Positions 16,553 to 25,799 of a DNA stretch of 64,000 nt are shown here, in pieces (position 1 is the first letter of the stretch; every line of letters begins with the position of its first letter). The position numbers and the translations under genes are program-made. The stretch is from Paucibacter sp. KBW04 (GTDB taxonomy: Bacteria > Pseudomonadota > Gammaproteobacteria > Burkholderiales > Burkholderiaceae_C): the NCBI RefSeq assembly GCF_003852425.1, contig NZ_QAJN01000015.1, forward strand, positions 62,001 to 126,000. Direction: 5' to 3'. The notes under the pieces were generated by a model. The model made no database searches, had not been told where the DNA came from, and saw only the letters and a list, made by a program, of their open reading frames with translations.

Positions 16553-17062
16553 ATGAAAGTTTGTCAGCCCCGTCGCGTCGCGCTCTCGGGCGCCCTGCTC
16601 CTGAGCTTGCTGAGCAGCGGTAACAACTGGGCGGCTGACACTTCGCCCGCCGCAGGCCTGCAACGCTGCCGCGCCCTGGCCGACAGTGCCGCTCGCCTGA
16701 CTTGCTACGACGCCCTGGCCGAGCAAAGCGCCAAGGCACCTGCCGCAGCAGCGGTGGCCGGCGCCGCCGCGATGGCAGCGCCTGCCGCCGCCCCCGAAGC
16801 CACCCAAACCTTTGGCCTGCCGGTGCAGCGCCAGAACGAGCCCGATGTGATCAAGAGCCAGATCGAGGGTCTCGTCGAAGGCTGGGGCCCGGGCAAGACC
16901 TTCACCCTGGCCAATGGCCAGGTTTGGCAGGTCAGCGACGGCAGCCGCGCCGTGCTTTATCTGAAGAGCCCCAAGGTGGAGATCCGCCGCGCCGCTCTGG
17001 GCACCTTCATGCTGGAGCTGGAAGGCACGAACGAAACGGCGCGGGTCAAGCGCCTGCGCTAA
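16553..17062 (+). CDS. Small secreted protein with RLxCYDxLA motif
   Basis: A 169-residue exported protein with a signal peptide (about residues 1-28, ending NWAAD). It has GLQRCRALADSAARLTCYDALAEQ, the two-cysteine CYDxLA motif found in several uncharacterised periplasmic proteins. An Ala/Pro-rich linker follows, then a C-terminal beta-rich domain (QIEGLVEGWGPGKTFTLANGQVWQVSDG...). Function unknown. CAAGGAT lies just upstream of the ATG. Its stop overlaps the convergent fghA stop by 4 bases. Confidence 0.78.
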   Translation: MKVCQPRRVALSGALLLSLLSSGNNWAADTSPAAGLQRCRALADSAARLTCYDALAEQSAKAPAAAAVAGAAAMAAPAAAPEATQTFGLPVQRQNEPDVIKSQIEGLVEGWGPGKTFTLANGQVWQVSDGSRAVLYLKSPKVEIRRAALGTFMLELEGTNETARVKRLR

Positions 17063-17895
17063 CTCAAGAGCTGCGCCGCATGATGGCGCAGATGGTCTTC
17101 GACAAAGCTGGCGATGAAGTAATAGCCGTGGTCATAGCCCTTGTGCCAGCGCAGGGTCAGGTCTTGCCCCACTTGCTTGCACGCCGCCTCAAAGACATCG
17201 GGCAAGAGTTGCATTTCCAGCAGGAATTTGTCTGACATGCCTTGGTCGATCAGGATGCTGCCGGCGAAGGGCGCACAGGTCTGCGCCGCCATCAGGGCGC
17301 TGGCATCGTGGGCTGCCCAAGCCGCCGGGTCGGCGCCCAGATAGCCGCTGAAGGCCTTCTTGCCCCAGGCGCATTGGCTGGGCGCCGCGATGGGCGCAAA
17401 CGCCGAGACCGAGCGGAACTTTTGCGGGTGGCGCAGGGCCAGGGTCAAAGCGCCGTGGCCGCCCATGGAGTGGCCAAAGATGCCCACCCGCTCGGCAGGC
17501 AGGTCCAGCTCCACCAAAACCTCGGGCAGAAGCTCCTCGGTCAGATAGCTCTCCATGCGCCAGTGCTGGGCCCAGGGTGCTTGGCTCGCGTCGAGGTAGA
17601 AGCCGGCGCCCACGCCAAAGTCCCAGCTCTCGGCCTCGCCGGGCACATTCGCGCCACGCGGGCTGGTGTCGGGCATCAAGAGGGCCAGACCCAACTCGGC
17701 CGCCACCCGCTGGGCACCGGCCTTGATGGTGAAGGTCTCTTCGGTGCAGGTCAGGCCGGCCAGATAGACCAGCAGGCCTTTGGCCTCGGGTGGCACAAAC
17801 AAGGCATAGCGCATGGGCAGGCCGATCTGGGCCGAGTCGTGGCGGCAGAACAATTGCTGGCCGCCAAAACAGGCATGCGCGGACAAGATCTCCAT
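17059..17895 (-). CDS. fghA: S-formylglutathione hydrolase
   Basis: A 278-residue esterase-D family alpha/beta hydrolase that releases formate and glutathione from S-formylglutathione, the last step of glutathione-dependent formaldehyde oxidation. It shows LAGLTCTEETF (oxyanion region), nucleophile elbow GHSMGGHGA with Ser at residue 143, an aspartate in LIDQGMSDKFL, and the histidine in WHKGYDHGYYF. Length is standard. It starts 2 bases after the stop of the class III alcohol dehydrogenase gene, so the two are almost certainly translationally coupled. Confidence 0.94.
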   Translation of the reverse strand: MEILSAHACFGGQQLFCRHDSAQIGLPMRYALFVPPEAKGLLVYLAGLTCTEETFTIKAGAQRVAAELGLALLMPDTSPRGANVPGEAESWDFGVGAGFYLDASQAPWAQHWRMESYLTEELLPEVLVELDLPAERVGIFGHSMGGHGALTLALRHPQKFRSVSAFAPIAAPSQCAWGKKAFSGYLGADPAAWAAHDASALMAAQTCAPFAGSILIDQGMSDKFLLEMQLLPDVFEAACKQVGQDLTLRWHKGYDHGYYFIASFVEDHLRHHAAQLLS

Positions 17896-17897
17896 GC

Positions 17898-19007
17898 TCA
17901 GAACTCCACCACCGAACGAATCGATTCGCCACGCTTCATCAAATCAAAACCTTCATTGATCTGTTCCAGCTTGAGCTTGTGGGTGATCAGCTCGTCGATC
18001 TTGAGCTTGCCGTCCATATACCAATCGACGATCTTGGGCACATCGGTACGACCGCGCGCGCCGCCGAAGGCGGAACCTTCCCATTTGCGGCCGGTCACCA
18101 GTTGGAAAGGCCGGGTGCTGATCTCGGCCCCGGCCTCGGCCACGCCGATGATGATGGAGCGGCCCCAGCCCTTGTGGGTGCACTCCAGCGCATCGCGCAT
18201 GACCTTGGTGTTACCGATGCACTCGAAGGAGTAGTCGGCACCGCCGTCGGTCAGCTGGACGATGGCATCCACCACATTCGCATGTTCTTTGGGGTTGATG
18301 AAGTGGGTCATGCCGAAGTCACGCGCCATCTTCTCGCGTTCGGGGTTCAGGTCCACACCGATGATTTTGTCGGCCCCCACCATCTTGGCGCCCTGGATCA
18401 CATTGAGGCCGATGCCGCCCAGGCCAAACACCACCACATTGGCGCCCGCCTCCACCTTGGCGGTGAACAGCACGGCGCCCACGCCGGTGGTGACGCCGCA
18501 GCCGATATAGCAGACCTTGTCAAAGGGTGCGTCCTCGCGGATCTTGGCCAGGGCGATGCCGGGCACGACGATGTGGTTGGCAAAGGTGGAGGTGCCCATG
18601 TAGTGAAAGATGGGCTTGCCGTCGATACTGAAGCGCGAGCTGCCATCGGGCATCAAGCCCTTGCCCTGGGTCGGGCGAATCGCCTGGCAAAGATTGGTCT
18701 TGCGCGAGAGGCAGAACTTGCACTGACGGCACTCGGGTGTGTAGAGCGGGATCACATGGTCGCCCGGCTTGAGCCAGCTGACGCCCTCGCCCACTTCCAG
18801 CACGATGCCCGCGCCCTCATGGCCCAGGATGGCCGGAAAGATGCCTTCCGGGTCGGCGCCGGAGAGGGTGTAGTAATCGGTATGGCAGATGCCGGTGGCC
18901 TTCACCTCCACCAGCACCTCGCCGGCGCGGGGACCGTCGAGCTGGACTTCTTCAATCGTCAAGGGGGCACCGGCCTTCCAGGCCACGGCTGCGCGGGTTT
19001 TGATCAT
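17898..19007 (-). CDS. frmA: S-(hydroxymethyl)glutathione dehydrogenase / class III alcohol dehydrogenase
   Basis: A 369-residue zinc-dependent medium-chain dehydrogenase. Catalytic zinc ligands are visible in [14 protein letters not shown] and [15 protein letters not shown]; the structural zinc cysteines are in [17 protein letters not shown]. The NAD-binding [14 protein letters not shown] and the phrase [17 protein letters not shown] are typical of class III (FrmA/AdhC). It oxidises S-hydroxymethylglutathione, formed from formaldehyde and GSH, to S-formylglutathione. Start ATG at 19007; an in-frame upstream ATG at 19031 would add eight unconserved residues. Confidence 0.95.
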   Translation of the reverse strand: MIKTRAAVAWKAGAPLTIEEVQLDGPRAGEVLVEVKATGICHTDYYTLSGADPEGIFPAILGHEGAGIVLEVGEGVSWLKPGDHVIPLYTPECRQCKFCLSRKTNLCQAIRPTQGKGLMPDGSSRFSIDGKPIFHYMGTSTFANHIVVPGIALAKIREDAPFDKVCYIGCGVTTGVGAVLFTAKVEAGANVVVFGLGGIGLNVIQGAKMVGADKIIGVDLNPEREKMARDFGMTHFINPKEHANVVDAIVQLTDGGADYSFECIGNTKVMRDALECTHKGWGRSIIIGVAEAGAEISTRPFQLVTGRKWEGSAFGGARGRTDVPKIVDWYMDGKLKIDELITHKLKLEQINEGFDLMKRGESIRSVVEF

Positions 19008-19081
19008 GGTTTGACTCCGAGGGGTGTTCAAAAAATAGGGATTGGGCTCAGCATAAACGCTGATCTGCTGCGGGCCTATGC

Positions 19082-21283
19082 CTAGGATTGCAGTCCTCGG
19101 GCGCTCGGCAGGGCCTCATGCAGCGATTCGATGGCGGCGCTGAGCAAGGCCGCCTCGCGTCGAGCCAGGGCTAAACGACGGCGCAGCCAGGGGCTGAGGT
19201 CTTGCTGGCTTAGGTGCTCCGGCCAGGCGGCTGCCGCCAGCTCGGCATCGGCGATATCCTCGGCTTCATTGCCAACTCGCTCGGGCAGCAAGGCCCGCTC
19301 CCCTGCATCGCATTGGCGCAGGGAGTGCAGCAAGCCGGGCACGCTGGCGGCCAGATCCAAGGGGGCTTGCGCCGCATCCAGGCGCTCACGGCGGCGGCTC
19401 AACAACTGCTGCAAAGCGCCCAGCAAGGCCATCAGGCGGTAGCCATGGCTGAGCACCGCCTCGATCTGGGCCTCGGGCAGGTGCACGCTGCGCGGCTCCA
19501 CCCTTGTGCGCTGGGCGGCCGCGGCCAAGGCGGCCAGGGCCGTGTAAGCCTGCTGCCGACTCAGGCGCTGCGCCAACTGCTGCTCGGCCGTGGGCGCCCA
19601 TTGCAAGACATTGCGGGCATGGCGGCCCAGGGCGGCGCGCAGCTGCTGGTTCAGACGTTGCAAGGAGCGGTACTCCCAGGAGGGCAGCACAAAGCAAAAA
19701 GCCCAGGCCAGCAGGGCGCCGATGACCGTGTCGGCCAAGCGCTCGCCCACGGCCGGGCCATGGCCTTGGCCTGCCGCCAACAACAGAGGCTGCAGCAAGG
19801 CCATCAGCGTGGCTGCGGTGGCCGCCACCCGGTAGCGCTGGTTCACATAAGCATGGGCCACGCCCACGGCGAGCACAAAGCTCAGGGCCAAGAGCCAATG
19901 CTGGCCCGTCTGCGCCAAGGCCAGCACCAGCAGGCAGCCGATGACGGTGCCGATGATGCGCTCATTGCGGCGCGACAAGGTCTGCTCCAGATTGCCGCGC
20001 AAGACCACGGCCACGCTGAGCACCAACCAATGCGGGTGCGCCGCCCAAGGCAGGGCCAGGCCCAGGGCATAGGCGAGCGACAGGGCCGCCGCACCGCGCA
20101 AGGCATGGCGCATCACACCCGATTGCAGGCTGAGATGAGGCTTGAGCGCCGCCAGCGGCCAGCCCTCGGGTGAGACGAAGAGCTGCAGCTGCTCGCGCGT
20201 CCAGGCGTTCTCGCGGTCGGGCCCGGCGCAGCGCGCCACCATGGCCGCGATATCGTCAAACATATGGCCGACACGGCTTTGCAAGGCGTCGACCAGATGG
20301 CGGCGGGCATCCTCTGGCGGCGCAGGCACGGCGGCTAGGCGCTGCGCTAGATCGCGTCGCCATTGCTGGGCCGACACCGCAGGCAGGGCCGCGCCGGTTT
20401 GCAGGTGTTGGGCCAAATGCTCCAGCGCCGTGGCCAGGGGCAGCAAGGCATCGGCCAGGCTGGCGCGCCAGGCCTGGGCGGCGGCATCCTCACCCAGCAG
20501 ATGCACATCCAGGCGGCTGGCCAAGAGCAGGTCACGCAACTCGATCAGGCCCAGCACCAGATCGATCTGGCAGCGGCTGTGCACCGAGGGGCGGGCGGCA
20601 AAGACCTGATCGCGCGCGGCCTGCAAGGCATCGGCCAGCAAGACATCGTCGGCAATCGAGGCGCGGATGGAGGCATCGCTGGCCGACACCTCGCCGCGTA
20701 TGCGCAGGGCTCGTGAACGCAGGCGCTGCACACAAGCCCGCATCGCTTGCGCCACCGCCAGCTCGCGATAGCGCCGGCGCAGCAGTACAGCGCAGGCGCG
20801 CGCCCACAAGGCATACAACAAGGCGCCGGCCAGCACCCAGCCCGCATGCTGCCAGGCCTCCAGGGCGCTGCTGGGCGCCGCCCAGGCCATGGCGAACACC
20901 AGGGCCAACACGCCGGTGAAGGACAGCGGCCCGGCCCGCAAGCCCCAGGCCATGCACATCAGGGTGCCGAAGGCGATCAGCGCGATCAGCAGCGTCATGC
21001 CGATAGGCGAGGACCGCGTCAGGCCCACGGCCAGGGTCACCAAAGCCGCCAACAAGGCCGCGGGCAAGACCCGCCGCCAGACGCGCTGCGGCGGATTGGG
21101 CACATCCGGCAGGCTGGCGCAGACCGCGCCCCCGGCCGCGGCCATGCCCACCGGCAGGCCGAAGACCAGGGCGAACAAGGCTTGCACCCCGGCCACGCCC
21201 AGGGCCACAAACACGCCGTTCAGCTGCGCCGCGCTGAGCCGGCGGCCCAGCACGGTGGCGCGCAGCGAGGAGGCGTTCAGCAT
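19082..21283 (-). CDS. FUSC family inner-membrane protein (aromatic acid exporter-like)
   Basis: A 733-residue protein with two blocks of membrane helices (about residues 20-165 and 395-520) separated by and followed by large cytoplasmic regions, the layout of YccS/AaeB-like FUSC proteins. The second block has [35 protein letters not shown], the characteristic FUSC signature. AaeB relatives export aromatic carboxylates with a membrane-fusion partner; no such partner is adjacent. The start at 21283 lies 13 bases after the gshB stop; the longer open frame to 21346 would overlap gshB and was rejected. Confidence 0.87.
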   Translation of the reverse strand: MLNASSLRATVLGRRLSAAQLNGVFVALGVAGVQALFALVFGLPVGMAAAGGAVCASLPDVPNPPQRVWRRVLPAALLAALVTLAVGLTRSSPIGMTLLIALIAFGTLMCMAWGLRAGPLSFTGVLALVFAMAWAAPSSALEAWQHAGWVLAGALLYALWARACAVLLRRRYRELAVAQAMRACVQRLRSRALRIRGEVSASDASIRASIADDVLLADALQAARDQVFAARPSVHSRCQIDLVLGLIELRDLLLASRLDVHLLGEDAAAQAWRASLADALLPLATALEHLAQHLQTGAALPAVSAQQWRRDLAQRLAAVPAPPEDARRHLVDALQSRVGHMFDDIAAMVARCAGPDRENAWTREQLQLFVSPEGWPLAALKPHLSLQSGVMRHALRGAAALSLAYALGLALPWAAHPHWLVLSVAVVLRGNLEQTLSRRNERIIGTVIGCLLVLALAQTGQHWLLALSFVLAVGVAHAYVNQRYRVAATAATLMALLQPLLLAAGQGHGPAVGERLADTVIGALLAWAFCFVLPSWEYRSLQRLNQQLRAALGRHARNVLQWAPTAEQQLAQRLSRQQAYTALAALAAAAQRTRVEPRSVHLPEAQIEAVLSHGYRLMALLGALQQLLSRRRERLDAAQAPLDLAASVPGLLHSLRQCDAGERALLPERVGNEAEDIADAELAAAAWPEHLSQQDLSPWLRRRLALARREAALLSAAIESLHEALPSARGLQS

Positions 21284-21296
21284 CAGCGCGCCAGCT

Positions 21297-22244
21297 TCAG
21301 GCCGCAGCCCGCTCCAGCGCATCAACAAACATCTTGGCCACGTCAAAGCCCGTCTGGTCGGTGATCTCCTGGAAGCAAGTCGGGCTGGTGACGTTGATCT
21401 CGGTCAGGCTGCCGCCGATCACATCCAGGCCCACCAGCAGCAGGCCGCGCGCGGCCAGGATGGGACCGACGGCGGTGGCAATTTCGCGGTCGCGCTCGCT
21501 GATGGGCTGCGCCACCCCCTTGCCACCGGCCGCCAGATTGCCACGCACCTCGCCGCCCTGCGGAATGCGGGCCAGGCAGAAAGACACGACCTCGCCGCCT
21601 ATCACCAGCACCCGCTTATCGCCCTGCACGATCTCGGGCAGATAGCGCTGCACCATCACCGTCTCGGCGCCGTCCTTGTTGAGGGTCTCGATGATGGAGC
21701 CCAGGTTCAGACCGTCGGCGCCAACGCGGAAGATGCCCGCGCCACCCATGCCGTCCAGGGGCTTCAAGATGATGTCTTGGTGCTCGGCGTGGAAGGCCCG
21801 AATCACTGAAGCCGAGCGGGTCACCAGGGTGGGCGGGCAGAACTGCGGGAACTCCATCAGCGCCAGCTTTTCCGGGTGCTCGCGCAGGGCCGCGGGCTTG
21901 TTGAAGACGCGTGCACCCTCGCGCTCGGCCTGGCCCAGCAGATGGGTGGCGTAGAAGTACTCGGAATCGAAGGGTGGGTCCTTGCGCATCAGCACCGCGC
22001 CCGTCTCGGCCAGCACCAGCTCCTGCGTGGCAAGCACGGTGAACCAATCTTTCGCGTCACCCGTCAGGGCCAGGGCGCGTGCCTTGCGCGCCACCACCCG
22101 CCCGCCGGAGCGCCAGGCCAGATCGTCCACCTCGCAGGCCCAGATCTCGTGGCCACGTCGGGCGGCCTCGCGCATCATGGCGAAGGTGCTGTCCTTGTAG
22201 GTCTTGAAGTGTTCAATGGGATCGGCGACGAAGAGCAGTTTCAT
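21297..22244 (-). CDS. gshB: Glutathione synthase
   Basis: A 315-residue ATP-grasp enzyme that joins gamma-glutamylcysteine and glycine. It begins MKLLFVADPIEHFKTYKDSTFAMM, the classic GshB start, and has MRKDPPFDSEYFYATHLL, KPLDGMGGAGIFRV (ATP-grasp glycine loop), VIGGEVVSFCLARIP and GLDVIGGSLTEINVTSPTCFQEI with metal/ATP ligands. Length is typical. It lies between benE and the FUSC gene; gshA is at 34-35.3 kb, outside this operon. Confidence 0.96.
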   Translation of the reverse strand: MKLLFVADPIEHFKTYKDSTFAMMREAARRGHEIWACEVDDLAWRSGGRVVARKARALALTGDAKDWFTVLATQELVLAETGAVLMRKDPPFDSEYFYATHLLGQAEREGARVFNKPAALREHPEKLALMEFPQFCPPTLVTRSASVIRAFHAEHQDIILKPLDGMGGAGIFRVGADGLNLGSIIETLNKDGAETVMVQRYLPEIVQGDKRVLVIGGEVVSFCLARIPQGGEVRGNLAAGGKGVAQPISERDREIATAVGPILAARGLLLVGLDVIGGSLTEINVTSPTCFQEITDQTGFDVAKMFVDALERAAA

Positions 22245-22285
22245 GATGAGGCAAGTCCGAAAAAGAGAAATGAATTCGCGTGCTT

Positions 22286-23467
22286 TTACTTGGCTCGCAA
22301 GTGTTGCAGCAAGAGCGCCACGCTGCCCGCCACCACGCCCCAGAAGGCCGAGCCTATGCCCAGCATATTCAGGCCCGAGAGCGTGACCAAAAAGGTCAGG
22401 ATGGCGGCGTCGCGATGTTTGACTTCGGCAAGGGCGCTGCTCAGACCACCGGCAATTGTGCCCAGCAAGGCCAGGCCGGCAATCGCCGCGACCAACTCGC
22501 GCGGGAAGGCCACCAGCAGGCCCACGACGGCGCCGCCGGCCAGACCCAGGGCGATGTAGAACAGGCCAGCACAGGCCGAGGCGAGATAGCGCCGGCCCGG
22601 ATCTTCATGCGCCTCGCGGCCCATGCAGATGGCGGCGGTGATGGCGGCCAGATTGAAGGCATAGCCGCCAAACGGAGCCAGCACCAGACCGGCAAGACCT
22701 GTCACCGTAATGCTGGGTGAGACCGGCGTCTGATAGCCCGAGGCACGCTGGGCCGCCACGCCGGGCAGATTCTGCGAGGCCATGGTGACGAGGAAGAGCG
22801 GCAGGGCCACGCCGATCAAGGCGGCCAGGCTGAAACTGGGCGTGGTCCAGACCGGCTGGGCCCAAGCCCATTCCACTGCGCCCAATTGCAAGCGCCCCTG
22901 CAGGCCCGCCACCGCCACGCCCATGGCCAGCACGCCGGGCACGGCATAACGCGGCCACCAGCGCTTGCCCAGCAAATAAGCCAGGGCCATGGCCAGCACC
23001 AGCGCCGGCGCCGTGCGCACCGTCAACACGGCGTCCAAGCCAAAGCGGGCCAGCACCCCGGCCAGCAAGGCCGAGGCCACGGCCAGGGGAATGCGATCCA
23101 TCAGGCGCTCAAACCAGCCGGTGAGGCCGAACAAGACGATCAGGGCGCTGCAGACGAGAAAGGCGCCAATGGCCTCCGCCATGGGAATTCCGGAGGTGGC
23201 GGCGATCAGGGCCGCACCGGGGGTGGACCAGGCCGTCAGCACCGGCTGGCGGCTCCACAGCGAGAGCGCGAGGCTGGTGACACCCATGCCCAGACCCAGG
23301 GCCCACATCCAGGAACTGGTCTGGGCCGGCGTGGCGCCCAGGGCCTGCGCGGCCTGGAAGACGATGGCCACCGAGCTGGTGAAGCCCACCAGCACGGCGA
23401 CAAAGCCGGCCACCAGGGCGGAGAGGGAAAGCTCGCCCAGCCAAGTCTTGCAAATGTTTGCTGTCAT
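22286..23467 (-). CDS. benE: BenE family benzoate/H+ symporter
   Basis: A 393-residue, very hydrophobic protein with about 11-12 membrane helices. It contains the BenE hallmarks SSVAIVFQAAQALGA near the N-terminus, LTAWSTPGAALIA, and FGGYAFNLAAITAAICMGREAHEDP in the second half. The family takes up benzoate by proton symport. No benABCD degradation genes lie in the window, so the substrate assignment is by family only. ATG at 23467; 41 bases separate its stop from the gshB start, so it probably heads the minus-strand run. Confidence 0.9.
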   Translation of the reverse strand: MTANICKTWLGELSLSALVAGFVAVLVGFTSSVAIVFQAAQALGATPAQTSSWMWALGLGMGVTSLALSLWSRQPVLTAWSTPGAALIAATSGIPMAEAIGAFLVCSALIVLFGLTGWFERLMDRIPLAVASALLAGVLARFGLDAVLTVRTAPALVLAMALAYLLGKRWWPRYAVPGVLAMGVAVAGLQGRLQLGAVEWAWAQPVWTTPSFSLAALIGVALPLFLVTMASQNLPGVAAQRASGYQTPVSPSITVTGLAGLVLAPFGGYAFNLAAITAAICMGREAHEDPGRRYLASACAGLFYIALGLAGGAVVGLLVAFPRELVAAIAGLALLGTIAGGLSSALAEVKHRDAAILTFLVTLSGLNMLGIGSAFWGVVAGSVALLLQHLRAK

Positions 23468-23692
23468 GCACGGCAGCATAACCAAGGCAAGCTTTGCATC
23501 AGAGCGGCTAACAAAACTCTCAGGGTCGCGTTGGCTGCCAATTCGTATGTCGCACCCGCAGCCTCACCGGGTCAGAAACCCCTGGACGAGCGGCCTACAC
23601 TTTTGACATTAGGAACCAAGGCGTATGACCGCAGACTGCCTTGGGCAATCCGAGTCGATCCGCGATCGAAATGAACTGAGGCGCATTTGTCC

Positions 23693-24715
23693 ATGCACAC
23701 CCATTCCAAAGCGCCCGCTTCCAAGCTTGCGCCAGAGATCAAGAAGTACCTGGAAGCGTCCTTCCCGAGCCATCTGCCAGGCGCAACCGTGGCCATCCTT
23801 CAGCATGGGGAACTCATTCACAAGTCAGCGTACGGCCTGGCAGACGTGGGCCGAGGTATTCCGATGTCGCTTGACTCCATCCACCGTATCGGCTCCTTGA
23901 CCAAGCAGTTCACCGCCGCCGCCATCATGCTGCTGAACGAGCGTCGGCTGCTTTCTCTCGACGATGCGCTGACCCAGCATCTGCCCAACTGCCCGGCGCA
24001 ATACGAAGGCATTCGCCTGAGGCACTTGCTCAACCACACCGCGGGTGTCGTTTGCTTTACCGAAGTCGAGGACTTTGAAAGCGTCGAAGCCTCTGAGCTG
24101 TCGCAGCAGCAGGTGCTGGCCTTGTTTCAGAACGCCCCCTTGCTGTTCCTACCCGGGACCCAATTCTCGTATAGCAATTCTGGCTATTTTCTGCTCGGCC
24201 TGGTGATCGAGCGCGTTGCAGGAAGGCCTTTGACGGAGTTCTTCCATGACAACATCTTCTCGCCTTTGGGGATGCGATCCACCGCACTGGAAGGCCACCT
24301 GGGTATCCGGCCGATCCAGGGCTACACCCAAGAGCCCGACCTGCAACTGGCGCCGCCCATCAGCATGGCCATCCCCTTTGCTTCCGGCGCGCTGGTCTCG
24401 ACCATTGACGACCTGATTCGATGGGAAGCCAGTGTGGGATCTGCGAGCCTGTTGCCTGCTCAGGCGTGGCAAACGATGTGGGCGCCCACCGTGCTGCCCA
24501 GTGGCGAGACCTGCTTCTACGGCTATGGCTTCGAAAGACGCAGCATTCAAGGCTTGACCGTGATCGAGCATGACGGGGCCATCAGCGGGTTTAACTCCTA
24601 CAGTGCCCGCACGCCCGATCGAAGCCTGTTCGTTTGTTTGCTCAGCAATACCGACTCGGGCGATCCGTCGGCCATAGAAGTGGGCGAGGCCCTCATGCTT
24701 GCGCTCGCAGCGTGA
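23693..24715 (+). CDS. Serine hydrolase, beta-lactamase / class C-like family
   Basis: A 340-residue penicillin-binding-fold hydrolase. The catalytic SxxK is SLTK at residues 68-71; the YxN motif is YSN at 160-162; a third-motif equivalent is HDGAISG near residue 295. There is no obvious signal peptide, so it may be cytoplasmic. Family members include esterases, D-aminopeptidases and beta-lactamase-like proteins, and nothing here argues for real beta-lactam resistance. Codon use and GC look somewhat lower than in the flanking genes. The ATG at 23693 lies 225 bases from divergent benE. Confidence 0.87.
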   Translation: MHTHSKAPASKLAPEIKKYLEASFPSHLPGATVAILQHGELIHKSAYGLADVGRGIPMSLDSIHRIGSLTKQFTAAAIMLLNERRLLSLDDALTQHLPNCPAQYEGIRLRHLLNHTAGVVCFTEVEDFESVEASELSQQQVLALFQNAPLLFLPGTQFSYSNSGYFLLGLVIERVAGRPLTEFFHDNIFSPLGMRSTALEGHLGIRPIQGYTQEPDLQLAPPISMAIPFASGALVSTIDDLIRWEASVGSASLLPAQAWQTMWAPTVLPSGETCFYGYGFERRSIQGLTVIEHDGAISGFNSYSARTPDRSLFVCLLSNTDSGDPSAIEVGEALMLALAA

Positions 24716-24963
24716 GGCAGGCAACGAAGAGTTCGCGCGTTGATTCCTTCTTCCCCGCTTTTGCGTGGGATGTTGGCGCGCTCGCCGGATCGGGCTCGAC
24801 GAGGCCGGACACCAAGGCCCAGGCCTGAGCTTGCCGGGTGCCCGCGCAATCGCGCCGGCTCTTGCAGACCCGCCCTGGGAAGCGTGAAAAATTATGAGAA
24901 GCGGGCGAAAGATCGCATTTCTACTGACCCAGTCGGCGCCTTCTCGAGCGCAAACTGCGGGCC

Positions 24964-25734
24964 ATGTGCCGTTTTCTTGCCTATCTGGGTCCATCCATTT
25001 TTCTGGATGAGTTGGTTTGTACGCCGCGCCACTCCCTGGTGCGACAGTCGCTGCGGGCCGACGAGGCCAAGGCCGTCACCAATGGCGATGGTTTTGGCAT
25101 CGGCTGGTATGGCGAGCGCGCCGAGCCCGGTATCTACCGCGAGGTGATGCCGGCCTGGTCGGACGAGAACCTGCTGGCCTTGTGCAGCAATGTGCGCTCC
25201 CGCCTCTTTTTCGCCCATGTGCGCGCGGCCACCGGCACGGGCATCGCGCGGCAGAACTGCCACCCCTTCCACTACGGCCCCTACCTCTTCATGCACAACG
25301 GCCAGATCGGCGGCTATGGCCAGCTGCGTCGGGCCATGGAGTCACGCCTGCCGGATCATCTCTACGCCCAGCGCAAAGGCGCGACGGACTCGGAGCTGCT
25401 CTTTCTGATGATCATCAACCGCATGGAGATGGGCGAGACGATTCCCCAGGCGGTCAGCCAGGTCCTGAACGAGACCCTGGCCATGATGCATGTGCTGCGC
25501 ATCGACAAGCCGCTGCGCTTCTCCGCCGCTCTGGCGGATGGCAAGGAGGTGCATGCCTTCCGCTTCTCCAGCGATCTGCATGCGCCCACGCTCTATCTGC
25601 ATCGCCAGGGTGAGCATGGCCAAGTGATCGCCTCCGAGCCGCTGGAAGACGGGCACGAGGGCTGGGAGCTGATCCCGCAGGGCACGGTGGTGCACCTGAC
25701 GGCCGAGGGGCATCGCTGCGAAGACTTGATCTAA
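24964..25734 (+). CDS. Class II glutamine amidotransferase (YafJ-like)
   Basis: A 256-residue Ntn hydrolase whose catalytic Cys2 follows the initiator Met (MCRFLAYLGPSI). Other conserved segments are NGDGFGIGWYG, RSRLFFAHVRAATGTG, NCHPFHYGPYLFMHNGQIGGY and KGATDSELLF, all typical of the GATase type-2 fold of YafJ/DUG3-like proteins. DUG3 in yeast takes part in glutathione degradation; the bacterial role is not settled. The window also carries gshA and gshB, but at a distance. It is a single gene followed by a terminator. Confidence 0.9.
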   Translation: MCRFLAYLGPSIFLDELVCTPRHSLVRQSLRADEAKAVTNGDGFGIGWYGERAEPGIYREVMPAWSDENLLALCSNVRSRLFFAHVRAATGTGIARQNCHPFHYGPYLFMHNGQIGGYGQLRRAMESRLPDHLYAQRKGATDSELLFLMIINRMEMGETIPQAVSQVLNETLAMMHVLRIDKPLRFSAALADGKEVHAFRFSSDLHAPTLYLHRQGEHGQVIASEPLEDGHEGWELIPQGTVVHLTAEGHRCEDLI

Positions 25735-25747
25735 GCCCAGGCGAAAA

Positions 25748-25787
25748 AAATCACCCGGCGCCTAGACGGCGTGCGGGTGATTTCTCA
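25748..25787. terminator. Bidirectional terminator between the amidotransferase and kup genes
   Basis: Stem AAATCACCCG (25748-25757) with CGGGTGATTT (25774-25783), with further pairing inside. An A-run precedes and T-rich bases follow, so it can serve both convergent genes. Confidence 0.88.
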
Positions 25788-25799
25788 TTTTGGTAGGAC

